From positions 1 through 45,581 of IMG/VR virus record IMGVR_UViG_3300009788_000153: a DNA stretch of 45,581 nt, one strand, 5' to 3'. This DNA is from a virus. Shown here piece after piece: positions 39,198-45,566 of the stretch; the stretch's first letter is position 1, and each line of letters starts with the position of its first letter. Below the pieces are notes generated by a model. It was not told the origin of the DNA. It searched no databases and saw only the letters and a list, made by a program, of their open reading frames with translations. Position numbers and translations under genes: made by a program.

Positions 39198-39725
39198 CTA
39201 TTCTGTGAGGGCGTGAAAGCGCCTTATGAATTCCCCTCTTGCAATCTGGGGAGTCCAGAATGAGAGAGTTATCTCAGCTGGATCCGGGAGCTCAACCCCT
39301 GGCCATGGAGTATCATTGGCCATGGCAACTTTTTTCTCAAGGGCCAGCATCCTTTTATCCATGATATCAACCATTACCTCATTGTATGGAGGGATCTCAA
39401 ACCTCTCACAGATGAGATGGAGGAGGCTTTCCTCAAGGGCCATGAAGCTGGGATGATGCTGTCTGATCGTGCCATTGAGGTCCGACACATAGGCCTCAGC
39501 GGCATCATGCATCAGGAAGCCAAGAGTGTCCTCTCTGGAATAGCCATCATTTTCAGCCTGGATGGATCCCAGGACACAATGCTCAGCCACGCTATAAAAT
39601 TCATGCGTATGGCCATTGAAACGGCATTGCATTGAGAGACTGTGTGCAATGTCCAGCATCTGGATCTGATGCATTTTGGGATCCTGTAGATCAATGAGCT
39701 GGCCTGAGTAAGTTGCAATTATCAT
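39198..39725 (-). CDS. HD-domain nucleotidase-like protein
   Basis: A 175-residue HD protein of the YfbR-type phosphohydrolase group. Metal ligands are His33?, the EHC in EFYSVAEHCVLGS, and HDAAEAYVSDL (His-Asp near 73-74), typical of 5'-deoxynucleotidases. It likely hydrolyses dNMPs and so shapes the nucleotide pool. ATG 39725 overlaps the previous stop by four bases. It ends the first minus-strand operon. Confidence 0.78.
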   Translation of the reverse strand: MIIATYSGQLIDLQDPKMHQIQMLDIAHSLSMQCRFNGHTHEFYSVAEHCVLGSIQAENDGYSREDTLGFLMHDAAEAYVSDLNGTIRQHHPSFMALEESLLHLICERFEIPPYNEVMVDIMDKRMLALEKKVAMANDTPWPGVELPDPAEITLSFWTPQIARGEFIRRFHALTE

Positions 39726-39961
39726 TTCTCTCTCCTTTGAACCTTGATTATTGCCTCCTTGACCCTCTGAGGCATCAACAACTTTTCAGAATCGCTCAGG
39801 CCCTCTGAGTAGATCTTGAGGGACCTTTTCTCCTTGTCCACATCAACGGGATAGCGGCGCTTGAGGATGGCCTGCCTCAGCGCTCTGAATTGGACATCAG
39901 AAAACGTAACAGGCATATAGCAGATCTGGCCATCAATCGTAACAGTCAACTTTACTCGCAT
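39722..39961 (-). CDS. Small hypothetical protein
   Basis: A 79-residue basic protein: two strands, then helices (SDVQFRALRQAILKRRYPV). A GGGAGG element precedes ATG 39961. No motif recognised. It sits between the MazG and HD genes and is coupled to the latter. Confidence 0.55.
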   Translation of the reverse strand: MRVKLTVTIDGQICYMPVTFSDVQFRALRQAILKRRYPVDVDKEKRSLKIYSEGLSDSEKLLMPQRVKEAIIKVQRREK

Positions 39962-39970
39962 TGGACCTCC

Positions 39971-40273
39971 CTAATATTTTTTACCATGTTTGTGCTCCCT
40001 GGTTTCGTTGTATTTCATTTTCTTGAGGATAGCGGCTTCAATATCTAAACCCCGCTCATGAGCTGTGTCAAGCACTCTGATAATGACATCTGCAAACTCC
40101 TCAGATACACAGCCTTTTTCTCCCTCTGGGATGCCGTTTCTATCGCCCTCAAGTGCCTCTGAGAGTTCAGTATGCATCAGAGCGATCATCTCTCGAAAAT
40201 TACGCTCCTCATCCCAGAAACCTTTGTCTTTGGCAGTCTGATGGATCATGCTGGCCAGCTCTTTGATCATCAT
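39971..40273 (-). CDS. MazG-type NTP pyrophosphohydrolase
   Basis: A 100-residue all-helical pyrophosphatase with EExx pairs: HTELSEALEG (Glu36, Glu39) and EEFADVIIRVLDTA (Glu59, Asp62), the magnesium site of MazG/dUTPase-like proteins. Phage MazG proteins lower ppGpp or clean unusual dNTPs; here the target is unknown. The start overlaps the DUF5131 stop. The size equals single-domain phage MazG. Confidence 0.82.
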   Translation of the reverse strand: MMIKELASMIHQTAKDKGFWDEERNFREMIALMHTELSEALEGDRNGIPEGEKGCVSEEFADVIIRVLDTAHERGLDIEAAILKKMKYNETREHKHGKKY

Positions 40274-40992
40274 TTATTCAACCCCCATGCAAGCTCTTTA
40301 TGCTCTCTGCCGTCAAGCAGATGAGTTTTCTTGTTGACTTTCTTGAGAAAGAAAGGCACTCCCACAGCCTCACATTGCTCCTTGAGGGACTTGAACCATG
40401 CCGGATCCGCTGGGAGCGCTCCTGGGCCTGTCTGACAGCCGGCAATGACCTGTTTTATATAGTCATGCCATGGCACAACTCTGCCGGGATGCGCCTCAGT
40501 GGAGAAATCAGAGTTGATGCTGTCCAGATCCAAGGGAGCCAGCAAGGGCTCCAGGCTTATAAAGGTAGGTTGTCCAGTCAAGTAAAGATGTGAGGCTCTC
40601 TGGAGATCCTCTGGGCCTGTGACAGTTGCGCCAAGCCAGCAATTAGACGGCCATATGAAATCAGCATACCTGCCCGGATTCTTTGTCAACCATAGAAAGG
40701 TGTGTTGACTGGCCAGATGGCACTCCTCTATCACAGCATTTATATCATCCCTGGTCCACCATTCTCCCATCATGTCTGTCATGGATCCCACAAAGACCGC
40801 TTGAGGCTTTGAGGTCTCCCCAGGCTGTCCAAGGCGCTTGTCATGGAAATCAGGCGCAAACCCTTTTGGGAATGACTTTTTGTATCTGGGGTTTTCCGCT
40901 ATCCTTCGGGCATAGCAATATGTGCAACCATGCAAACAGCCGGTCATTGGATTCCAGGTGCAGTCAGTCCATTCAATGTTTGATTTATTCAT
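40270..40992 (-). CDS. DUF5131 (phage Gp37/Gp68-type) iron-sulfur protein
   Basis: A 240-residue protein with the family start IEWTDCTWNPMTGC and the cluster motif GCLHGCTYCYARR (Cys19, 23, 26), a CxxxCxxC arrangement like that of radical SAM enzymes. Another conserved piece is SQHTFLWLTKNP. The substrate is unknown, though members are frequent in phages. It overlaps the MazG gene by four bases and shares one base with the next. Confidence 0.88.
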   Translation of the reverse strand: MNKSNIEWTDCTWNPMTGCLHGCTYCYARRIAENPRYKKSFPKGFAPDFHDKRLGQPGETSKPQAVFVGSMTDMMGEWWTRDDINAVIEECHLASQHTFLWLTKNPGRYADFIWPSNCWLGATVTGPEDLQRASHLYLTGQPTFISLEPLLAPLDLDSINSDFSTEAHPGRVVPWHDYIKQVIAGCQTGPGALPADPAWFKSLKEQCEAVGVPFFLKKVNKKTHLLDGREHKELAWGLNK

Positions 40993-41201
40993 TAAAGATT
41001 CTCCACAACTATTCTATAAATTGTTTTACACGTTTCCTCCTTTGCATTATAGACATGAGCTTTTAATTCAAGCTCAGCTTTAAGCTCAGGATCTCCACCT
41101 GACATGCCAATTGCTTGCCAAGCAAAATCTCCTTTTAATTCATTCGCTGATTTTGCTGTATCATCAATAAGCTTTAGTATCGTTGCTTTTTTAACAGACA
41201 T
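40992..41201 (-). CDS. Small helical hypothetical protein
   Basis: A 69-residue helical protein (MSVKKATILKLIDDTAKSANELKG at its start). It shares single-base overlaps with both neighbours. No motif recognised. Confidence 0.55.
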   Translation of the reverse strand: MSVKKATILKLIDDTAKSANELKGDFAWQAIGMSGGDPELKAELELKAHVYNAKEETCKTIYRIVVENL

Positions 41202-41506
41202 TATATCCCTCCATCTTCAAGATGTTTAACAGCATCCTCTCCGGACATCACAGTCTCCAGATCATCTTTCTTGACCCATGCATCTCCTGGCCATGGCTTG
41301 ACCTGGATCCTCAACATGCTGACCCCAAGGCGCTTTGCGCTAATCTGAGCAGCTATCTGAGCTATCTCTGGATCATCATAGAGCAATGGACCTTTAACAG
41401 TTCCTAGCCAGCATTTATCCACTATGTCAAAGAGGCCCAGCCAGACCTTTTCAATGACATCGGGATCATGAGGATCAAACTGACTGACTGGTATTTTATC
41501 CATCAT
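41201..41506 (-). CDS. Hypothetical protein
   Basis: A 101-residue acidic protein with a helical N-terminal half and a central strand (GVSMLRIQVKPWPGD). It overlaps the membrane protein gene by four bases. No known family. Confidence 0.55.
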   Translation of the reverse strand: MMDKIPVSQFDPHDPDVIEKVWLGLFDIVDKCWLGTVKGPLLYDDPEIAQIAAQISAKRLGVSMLRIQVKPWPGDAWVKKDDLETVMSGEDAVKHLEDGGI

Positions 41507-41712
41507 TCTCCCTTGATGAGTTTAATGATCCATTTGAAAGTGAACCAGACAGTGATGATCACATTCAGGGGCCAGATCATAGCCAAGACTAGCCTTTCCC
41601 GGATCGATGGATGATGCCAGCGCTGAGCGTGCAGCTCACAGAAACTGGCAATGGCTCCTGATAGCCAGATAATGAAGATCAGCATATACAAAACAACCGT
41701 TATCTCTTTCAT
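41503..41712 (-). CDS. Small two-span membrane protein
   Basis: A 69-residue protein with two membrane segments (VLYMLIFIIWLSGAIASF and LAMIWPLNVIITVWFTF) joined by a basic loop, ending in a Lys-rich tail. Overlaps both neighbours. It could act as an inhibitor or membrane anchor; unknown. Confidence 0.6.
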   Translation of the reverse strand: MKEITVVLYMLIFIIWLSGAIASFCELHAQRWHHPSIRERLVLAMIWPLNVIITVWFTFKWIIKLIKGE

Positions 41713-42893
41713 GACATCCTCCTAACTCCATCTAATTTCATGGGCATGACAACTGCCTCATAAGTTTCATTGCCAAGATCCACTTTGCTCTCATTGTCCA
41801 GAGTCTCTGTGAGATGCATTGGGCTCAGCTGATCTGTCATGCCCAGGCTGACAATTGAGCTCTTGCACTTGAGGAGGGCCTCATGGAGATAGTGTATGTT
41901 CATGCCAAATTCAAGCTCAGGCCCATCAAAGCTCTCAACTTTGAAATCCGTCTCAGCTGAGTAATCTCCTTGCAGAGTTGCAGACAAGGAAAAGCCGAGA
42001 TGGCAAGCAAGGATCTTTGTGCCATAAGATTTCCGCTCAATTGGGATCGCTTTGAGTTTTTCAATGGCCCTGATCATGTCAGCCTTTCTGAATACTACAA
42101 ATGACTCACATTTCTTTGGTATAACCTGATCGTATTTTGGATAAGTACCATCTACCAGTCTGGAGATGAGCATTGTAGTGCCACATTTCAGCAGAGCATG
42201 GGAATCCGTGAAAGCAATCTCTGGCTCCTTATCGCAAATCCTGACTATTTGCATGAGCGAAGTCAGCCAGCGCCTTGGCGCAATGAAATTGCGCCTCTCA
42301 GGCAATGAGGTTGATGTTTCCATCTTCTTTTTAAGCAGAGCCATCCTGTGGCCATCAGTGCCAACCAGAATCAGGCCATCATCAGTAAAAATGAAAGGCA
42401 CGCTGTTGAGAGTATATCTGGTATCGCTATGCCCAGAGGCATAAAATACCCTGTTTATCATCTCTCTGAGTTCCTTGCCACCTAAACTGAATGAGGCCAT
42501 CAATTTGCCAATTTTGGGCTCCTTGAAAAAGCCGGCATCATCAGGAGTGCTGTGGAGCAGGTAGCTGCAGCCATCAGAGAACACTTTGAGAGAGACTTTC
42601 GTGTCCTCCTCTATTGTTGATAGAGTGACAGGCCCTCTGGCCTCCCCAATGATCCTGAGCAGCGTCTGGCAGTCAACAATGACCTCTCCTCTCCGGCAGT
42701 CAGTTGCTTGCACAAGAGCTTTGAAATAGTTATCTCCATCATATGCCTCAATTGACATGAGACAGCCTGCATGATCCCCAGACACGGACAATTTCACAAG
42801 TTGGCACATTGGGAGAGATGGTTTCTTTTCCCTTGCCTGAAAAGCCTTGTGCAACGTCTTATGAAAAACATCTCTTTCCACTCTTGCCATCAT
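41709..42893 (-). CDS. Sliding clamp homologue (DnaN-like)
   Basis: A 394-residue beta-clamp protein. Clamp signatures: TRYTLNSVPFIF, LILVGTDGHRMALL, LISRLVDGTYPKYDQVIP and the C-terminal YEAVVMPMKL. It would form a dimeric ring on DNA and give processivity to a polymerase. No polymerase or clamp loader gene is found, so it must work with host or another phage factor. AGGAGG precedes the start. The N-terminus is diverged from bacterial clamps. Confidence 0.85.
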   Translation of the reverse strand: MMARVERDVFHKTLHKAFQAREKKPSLPMCQLVKLSVSGDHAGCLMSIEAYDGDNYFKALVQATDCRRGEVIVDCQTLLRIIGEARGPVTLSTIEEDTKVSLKVFSDGCSYLLHSTPDDAGFFKEPKIGKLMASFSLGGKELREMINRVFYASGHSDTRYTLNSVPFIFTDDGLILVGTDGHRMALLKKKMETSTSLPERRNFIAPRRWLTSLMQIVRICDKEPEIAFTDSHALLKCGTTMLISRLVDGTYPKYDQVIPKKCESFVVFRKADMIRAIEKLKAIPIERKSYGTKILACHLGFSLSATLQGDYSAETDFKVESFDGPELEFGMNIHYLHEALLKCKSSIVSLGMTDQLSPMHLTETLDNESKVDLGNETYEAVVMPMKLDGVRRMS

Positions 42894-42905
42894 AATCAGA
42901 TCCTC

Positions 42906-43343
42906 CTATTTGCTTTTTCTATGTGCTTCATTCATACGTTTATCCAGTATTGCCTTTTCTATTTCCAGATTTAAGTCTGCTTTTTTATATCGCAAATCAT
43001 CCTCCTCCACTACTGGAGGATTAAATTTAATTGATCCTCTTTTTTTCCTCAGCATTTCCATTAAAGCATCAACCTCTGGATTCTCAGAATAATATTGATC
43101 CTGTTTGCGGAATTTAGCAAAATAGCTTTTTAAGAAATCAGCCACAAGGAGAGCGGTCTCTGGTTTATGCATGGACCCAATAAAATCAAATTCATGCTCC
43201 TCATCTCCTGTGATCTCAAGGATATGATATTCATCATTCTTGCCTGGAATGCTTTTATGCATAACAACAAGACTGCCGGCCTCAAGTGAACGCATAGGCT
43301 TTACTTGAGCGTCCGGTTTTGTCCAATCGTAAATGGGAGGCAT
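42906..43343 (-). CDS. Hypothetical protein, first gene of minus-strand operon
   Basis: A protein of about 145 residues (start MPPIYDWTKPD). A strand-rich N-terminal region (SLVVMHKSIPG, YHILEITGDEEHEF) precedes a charged helical C-terminus. The start is uncertain: 43343 lacks a ribosome-binding site, and 43295 is the alternative. A weak promoter (TTGAGG, 18 bases, TGTATA) around 43393-43422 lies upstream with a repeat arm in its spacer. No family recognised. Confidence 0.55.
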   Translation of the reverse strand: MPPIYDWTKPDAQVKPMRSLEAGSLVVMHKSIPGKNDEYHILEITGDEEHEFDFIGSMHKPETALLVADFLKSYFAKFRKQDQYYSENPEVDALMEMLRKKRGSIKFNPPVVEEDDLRYKKADLNLEIEKAILDKRMNEAHRKSK

Positions 43344-43401
43344 TAGAGGAAAGAAAAGAAAGGCCGGCCAAAACAAGCGCCAAGCCTTTCTATATACAGA
43401 A

Positions 43402-43465
43402 CTCCGGACCGGCTGACCTCAAGAAAACCCGCAAGCGGAGTATATCTTGTTGGACCGGTCCGGAG
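43402..43465. promoter_or_regulatory. Inverted repeat in divergent control region
   Basis: CTCCGGACCGG (43402-43412) is repeated exactly in inverse at CCGGTCCGGAG (43455-43465), 42 bases apart. The right arm includes the perfect palindrome GGACCGGTCC (43452-43461). The left arm lies in the spacer of the weak minus-strand promoter at 43393-43422. Two operators for one regulator, joined by a loop, would fit. Confidence 0.6.
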
Positions 43466-43526
43466 AGTCTGTCTGTGTATGCGATTTCTCAAGGTCATGA
43501 ACAGAACATATCACAGCCCAAAAGCT

Positions 43527-43556
43527 TTGTCAAGCAGAAAATGCTTGCAAAATAAT
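43527..43556 (+). promoter_or_regulatory. Candidate promoter for leaderless wHTH gene
   Basis: TTGTCA (43527-43532), 18 bases, AATAAT (43551-43556). The -10 ends seven bases before ATG 43564, and no ribosome-binding site is present. The transcript would begin at or next to the ATG. Confidence 0.45.
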
Positions 43557-43563
43557 TTCCAAC

Positions 43564-43911
43564 ATGATATTTTTAAACGTGACCTCAAAAGATTCTGATA
43601 GACTAACAATACGGTTGGATGCAATAAACACTTTCTTATTACATGACAGAGCATTGACGTTGTATCAAATATGGAAAATGTGTGAGGAGCGCTATCCCAT
43701 CAATACATTAGAGGAAGTCATTGCAGATCTTACTTGCTCCGGACTCATCACTGAATCCGGTTGGACTAAATGCTCTTGGACATCTCAGCTTGTAAAAGTA
43801 TTTACCTTTAACGACCAATCGCTCTCCACAAAAGGCAGGCCAGATAACCCCCAGAAAAGAAATTCATCTGGCCTGCCCCTGCCTCTCATACCAGACAGAA
43901 AGGGAATATAA
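43564..43911 (+). CDS. Winged-helix-like protein, possible regulator
   Basis: A 115-residue protein with a helix-turn-helix pattern (LDAINTFLLHDRALTLYQIW, EEVIADLTCSGLITES) like replication-region winged helices, and a low-complexity C-terminus. It lacks a ribosome-binding site but has a promoter-like sequence ending next to the ATG, so it may be leaderless. It precedes the O-like gene by six bases. It could be an origin- or promoter-binding protein. Confidence 0.6.
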   Translation: MIFLNVTSKDSDRLTIRLDAINTFLLHDRALTLYQIWKMCEERYPINTLEEVIADLTCSGLITESGWTKCSWTSQLVKVFTFNDQSLSTKGRPDNPQKRNSSGLPLPLIPDRKGI

Positions 43912-43917
43912 TACTCT

Positions 43918-44370
43918 ATGAAGATAACCACGCGAGAGCAGTTTTTATATAGAAACGCGATCATTGATGATGTCCTTGCAAAGTATAATTTCCCATCCAG
44001 ACAAATCCGCGTCCTCCTCCATATAATGAGAAAAACATTGGGTTTCAATCAGACTCATTTTTATGCCGCTGTCAGGGATATCTCCAGGGCCACTGGCCTC
44101 CAGATCTCTCACACTCATAAAACAATTAAGGCGCTGGAGGCAAAAAATATTATTGCCACAAGGCCAACAACAAGAAAGACTCATATTGAGCTCAATGTGG
44201 ATTATATGAGCTGGAGGCTCAAGGAGCCAGACACATTATTTACGGGGAACGGAGTGTTCCCCCCGGAGGGAACGCCGAGTGTTCCCCCCCAGGGTAACGC
44301 TTTTTCTGACAAAGAAAGGCGCGAAGGACTTGCAAGAGTTAGGAAGTTGATAAAATCATTGCCCTCATAA
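43918..44370 (+). CDS. Replication initiator, lambda O-like
   Basis: A 150-residue protein with the O-type winged helix (QIRVLLHIMRKTLGFNQTHF, ISRATGLQISHTHKTIKALE, about 29-80). The C-terminus is short, so it keeps the origin-binding domain but lacks most of the part with which lambda O recruits helicase. Repeats in its coding sequence at 44244-44299 look like its own binding sites. TATAAT lies five bases upstream of ATG 43918. No helicase loader or primase gene was found nearby. Confidence 0.8.
   Translation: MKITTREQFLYRNAIIDDVLAKYNFPSRQIRVLLHIMRKTLGFNQTHFYAAVRDISRATGLQISHTHKTIKALEAKNIIATRPTTRKTHIELNVDYMSWRLKEPDTLFTGNGVFPPEGTPSVPPQGNAFSDKERREGLARVRKLIKSLPS
44244..44299. other. Candidate replication origin (iterons inside O-like gene)
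   Basis: GGGGAAC-GGAGT-GTTCCCC (44244-44262) is a perfect dyad. From 44253 two 22-base units starting AGTGTTCC and ending AACG (44253-44274, 44278-44299) repeat 25 bases apart; inside the first, GTTCCC and GGGAAC form another dyad. Lambda keeps its origin iterons in O at a similar relative place. AT-rich sequence lies downstream (44371-44470). Confidence 0.7.
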
Positions 44371-44506
44371 TAAAGATTAAGTAACCATTAAAAAAGCAAA
44401 TCCATGTTTATAACTTGTCAGTAAGTTTGAATTATAAGCAAAGACTGAAAGACCTCCTATAATGAAAAAGATCTACATCATCTGATGGGCCTATCTATCA
44501 ACTAGA

Positions 44507-44538
44507 AACAAAAAGGGCCAAGGCAAAAGCCCTGGCCC
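44507..44538 (-). terminator. Terminator of the ribbon-helix-helix gene
   Basis: GGGCCAAGGC (44515-44524), loop AAAA, GCCCTGGCCC (44529-44538), one mismatch; on the minus strand it ends in TTTTTGTTT. It lies 15 bases downstream of the small gene's stop. Confidence 0.85.
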
Positions 44539-44553
44539 TCTGGAATGCATCTA

Positions 44554-44703
44554 CTACTTTTTAGGCTTACGGCCAAGCAATTTGAGAATGGCCAACTTAA
44601 CAACTCTGCTGTCATTCTCTATGCCATGTTTTTTCTTGTACTCGTCAAGAGCTTCTCTCTCATCAACCGTTAAAGATGTTATGACATTGCCTCCCTGGGC
44701 CAT
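44554..44703 (-). CDS. Ribbon-helix-helix (Arc/MetJ-type) repressor candidate
   Basis: A 49-residue ORF with the RHH pattern: a single strand (GNVITSLTV), helix A (DEREALDEYKKKHG) and helix B (NDSRVVKLAILKLLGR), with a basic tail. Such proteins dimerise and bind short inverted repeats. AAAGGAGG lies nine bases before ATG 44703. It has its own operator-bearing promoter and its own terminator, so it forms a single-gene unit. It is the best candidate to bind the dyad shared by three promoters. Confidence 0.78.
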   Translation of the reverse strand: MAQGGNVITSLTVDEREALDEYKKKHGIENDSRVVKLAILKLLGRKPKK

Positions 44704-44729
44704 CAGTTGGATCCTCCTTTCTTGTTTCT

Positions 44730-44758
44730 ATTCTATTCTATTCATAATAGAAAGTCAA
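44730..44758 (-). promoter_or_regulatory. Autoregulated promoter of the RHH gene
   Basis: On the minus strand: TTGACT (44758-44753), 17 bases, TAGAAT (44735-44730). The 17-base spacer is exactly the perfect dyad TTCTATTATGAATAGAA. Binding there would block the polymerase completely, so the gene probably represses itself. Confidence 0.85.
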
Positions 44759-44763
44759 CTGCT

Positions 44764-44793
44764 CAGACATATTGAATGGAAATTTGGTATAAT
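44764..44793 (+). promoter_or_regulatory. Extended -10 promoter for leaderless gene 44799
   Basis: CAGACA (44764-44769), 18 bases, TGG-TATAAT (44785-44793), a perfect extended -10. It ends five bases before ATG 44799, so the start of transcription would lie at the ATG. No ribosome-binding site is visible. Confidence 0.55.
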
Positions 44794-44798
44794 GTGAT

Positions 44799-45503
44799 AT
44801 GGCTTCAAATGATTTATTTAAAATATCAGCGCCTGATCTAATCAACCTGAGACGCTTCTATAAAAGAGCTCCAAAACAATTCACTTTTGCTGTGGCCAAT
44901 ATGCTCAATTCATTTGCTTTCGGGACCAGGGAGCAGGCCCTCAAGGTCCTCAAGGGATCTATGACTATAAGAAATCCGCGCTTTGTATCCAAGATGTTGA
45001 GAGCCCAGACCGTGAAAGGCTCAACCCCCATAGCCTCACAGAAAGCCCTTGCAGGATCGCTCGAGAGCCAGAGATTCACTGGATGGTCAGAGCAGGAGCT
45101 TGGCACAGCGCCTAAGAAAACGCGGACAGCATCTCTCTTTGCAAGGGCAGGGCAACATGCTAAACAAATGAAGCGCAAGGCAAGACTCCTCCCAGGCACA
45201 AAGTATATGACCCCTGATGATGTCAAGGGAAAGAATGCTCATCACAGAGCGGTTGTGTTACTCATAATAACCAACCGAGAACGGAGCAAGGAGCCCTTTG
45301 TTATCAAGGGACATGATACTCTCATGGATGGACTCTATCAATGGGCTGGCAAGGGTAAGCTCAAGATGCTGCAGACCTTTGAGGAGGCCAAGAGACCAAA
45401 GAAGTTGGATTGGTTGACAAGGGCGCGCAAGCGATATTTCAACAAGACAAACATCACAAGCCTCTGGGAAAAGACTCTCAAGCGGACACTCAAGCTCAAA
45501 TAG
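44799..45503 (+). CDS. Putative minor tail / tail completion protein (gpZ-like)
   Basis: A 234-residue basic protein. Its N-terminal half (RAPKQFTFAVANMLNSFAFG, SMTIRNPRFVSKMLRAQTVK) resembles in layout the lambda minor tail protein Z family, which joins tail and head. It is placed upstream of terS once the genome is circular, not among the tail genes. No ribosome-binding site is present but there is an extended -10 immediately upstream. Other roles, such as DNA binding, are possible. Not a known enzyme. Confidence 0.5.
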   Translation: MASNDLFKISAPDLINLRRFYKRAPKQFTFAVANMLNSFAFGTREQALKVLKGSMTIRNPRFVSKMLRAQTVKGSTPIASQKALAGSLESQRFTGWSEQELGTAPKKTRTASLFARAGQHAKQMKRKARLLPGTKYMTPDDVKGKNAHHRAVVLLIITNRERSKEPFVIKGHDTLMDGLYQWAGKGKLKMLQTFEEAKRPKKLDWLTRARKRYFNKTNITSLWEKTLKRTLKLK

Positions 45504-45566
45504 ATTATCTTATATTAATCAGCTAGTTATAAAAGGTACTGTGCCAGCCTACCCCCATCAGGAGGG

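Noticed and set aside
43319-43555. Plus-strand ORF of 78 codons in the control region
   Set aside because: It covers the inverted repeat and the promoter of the next gene, overlaps the minus-strand gene and has no ribosome-binding site.
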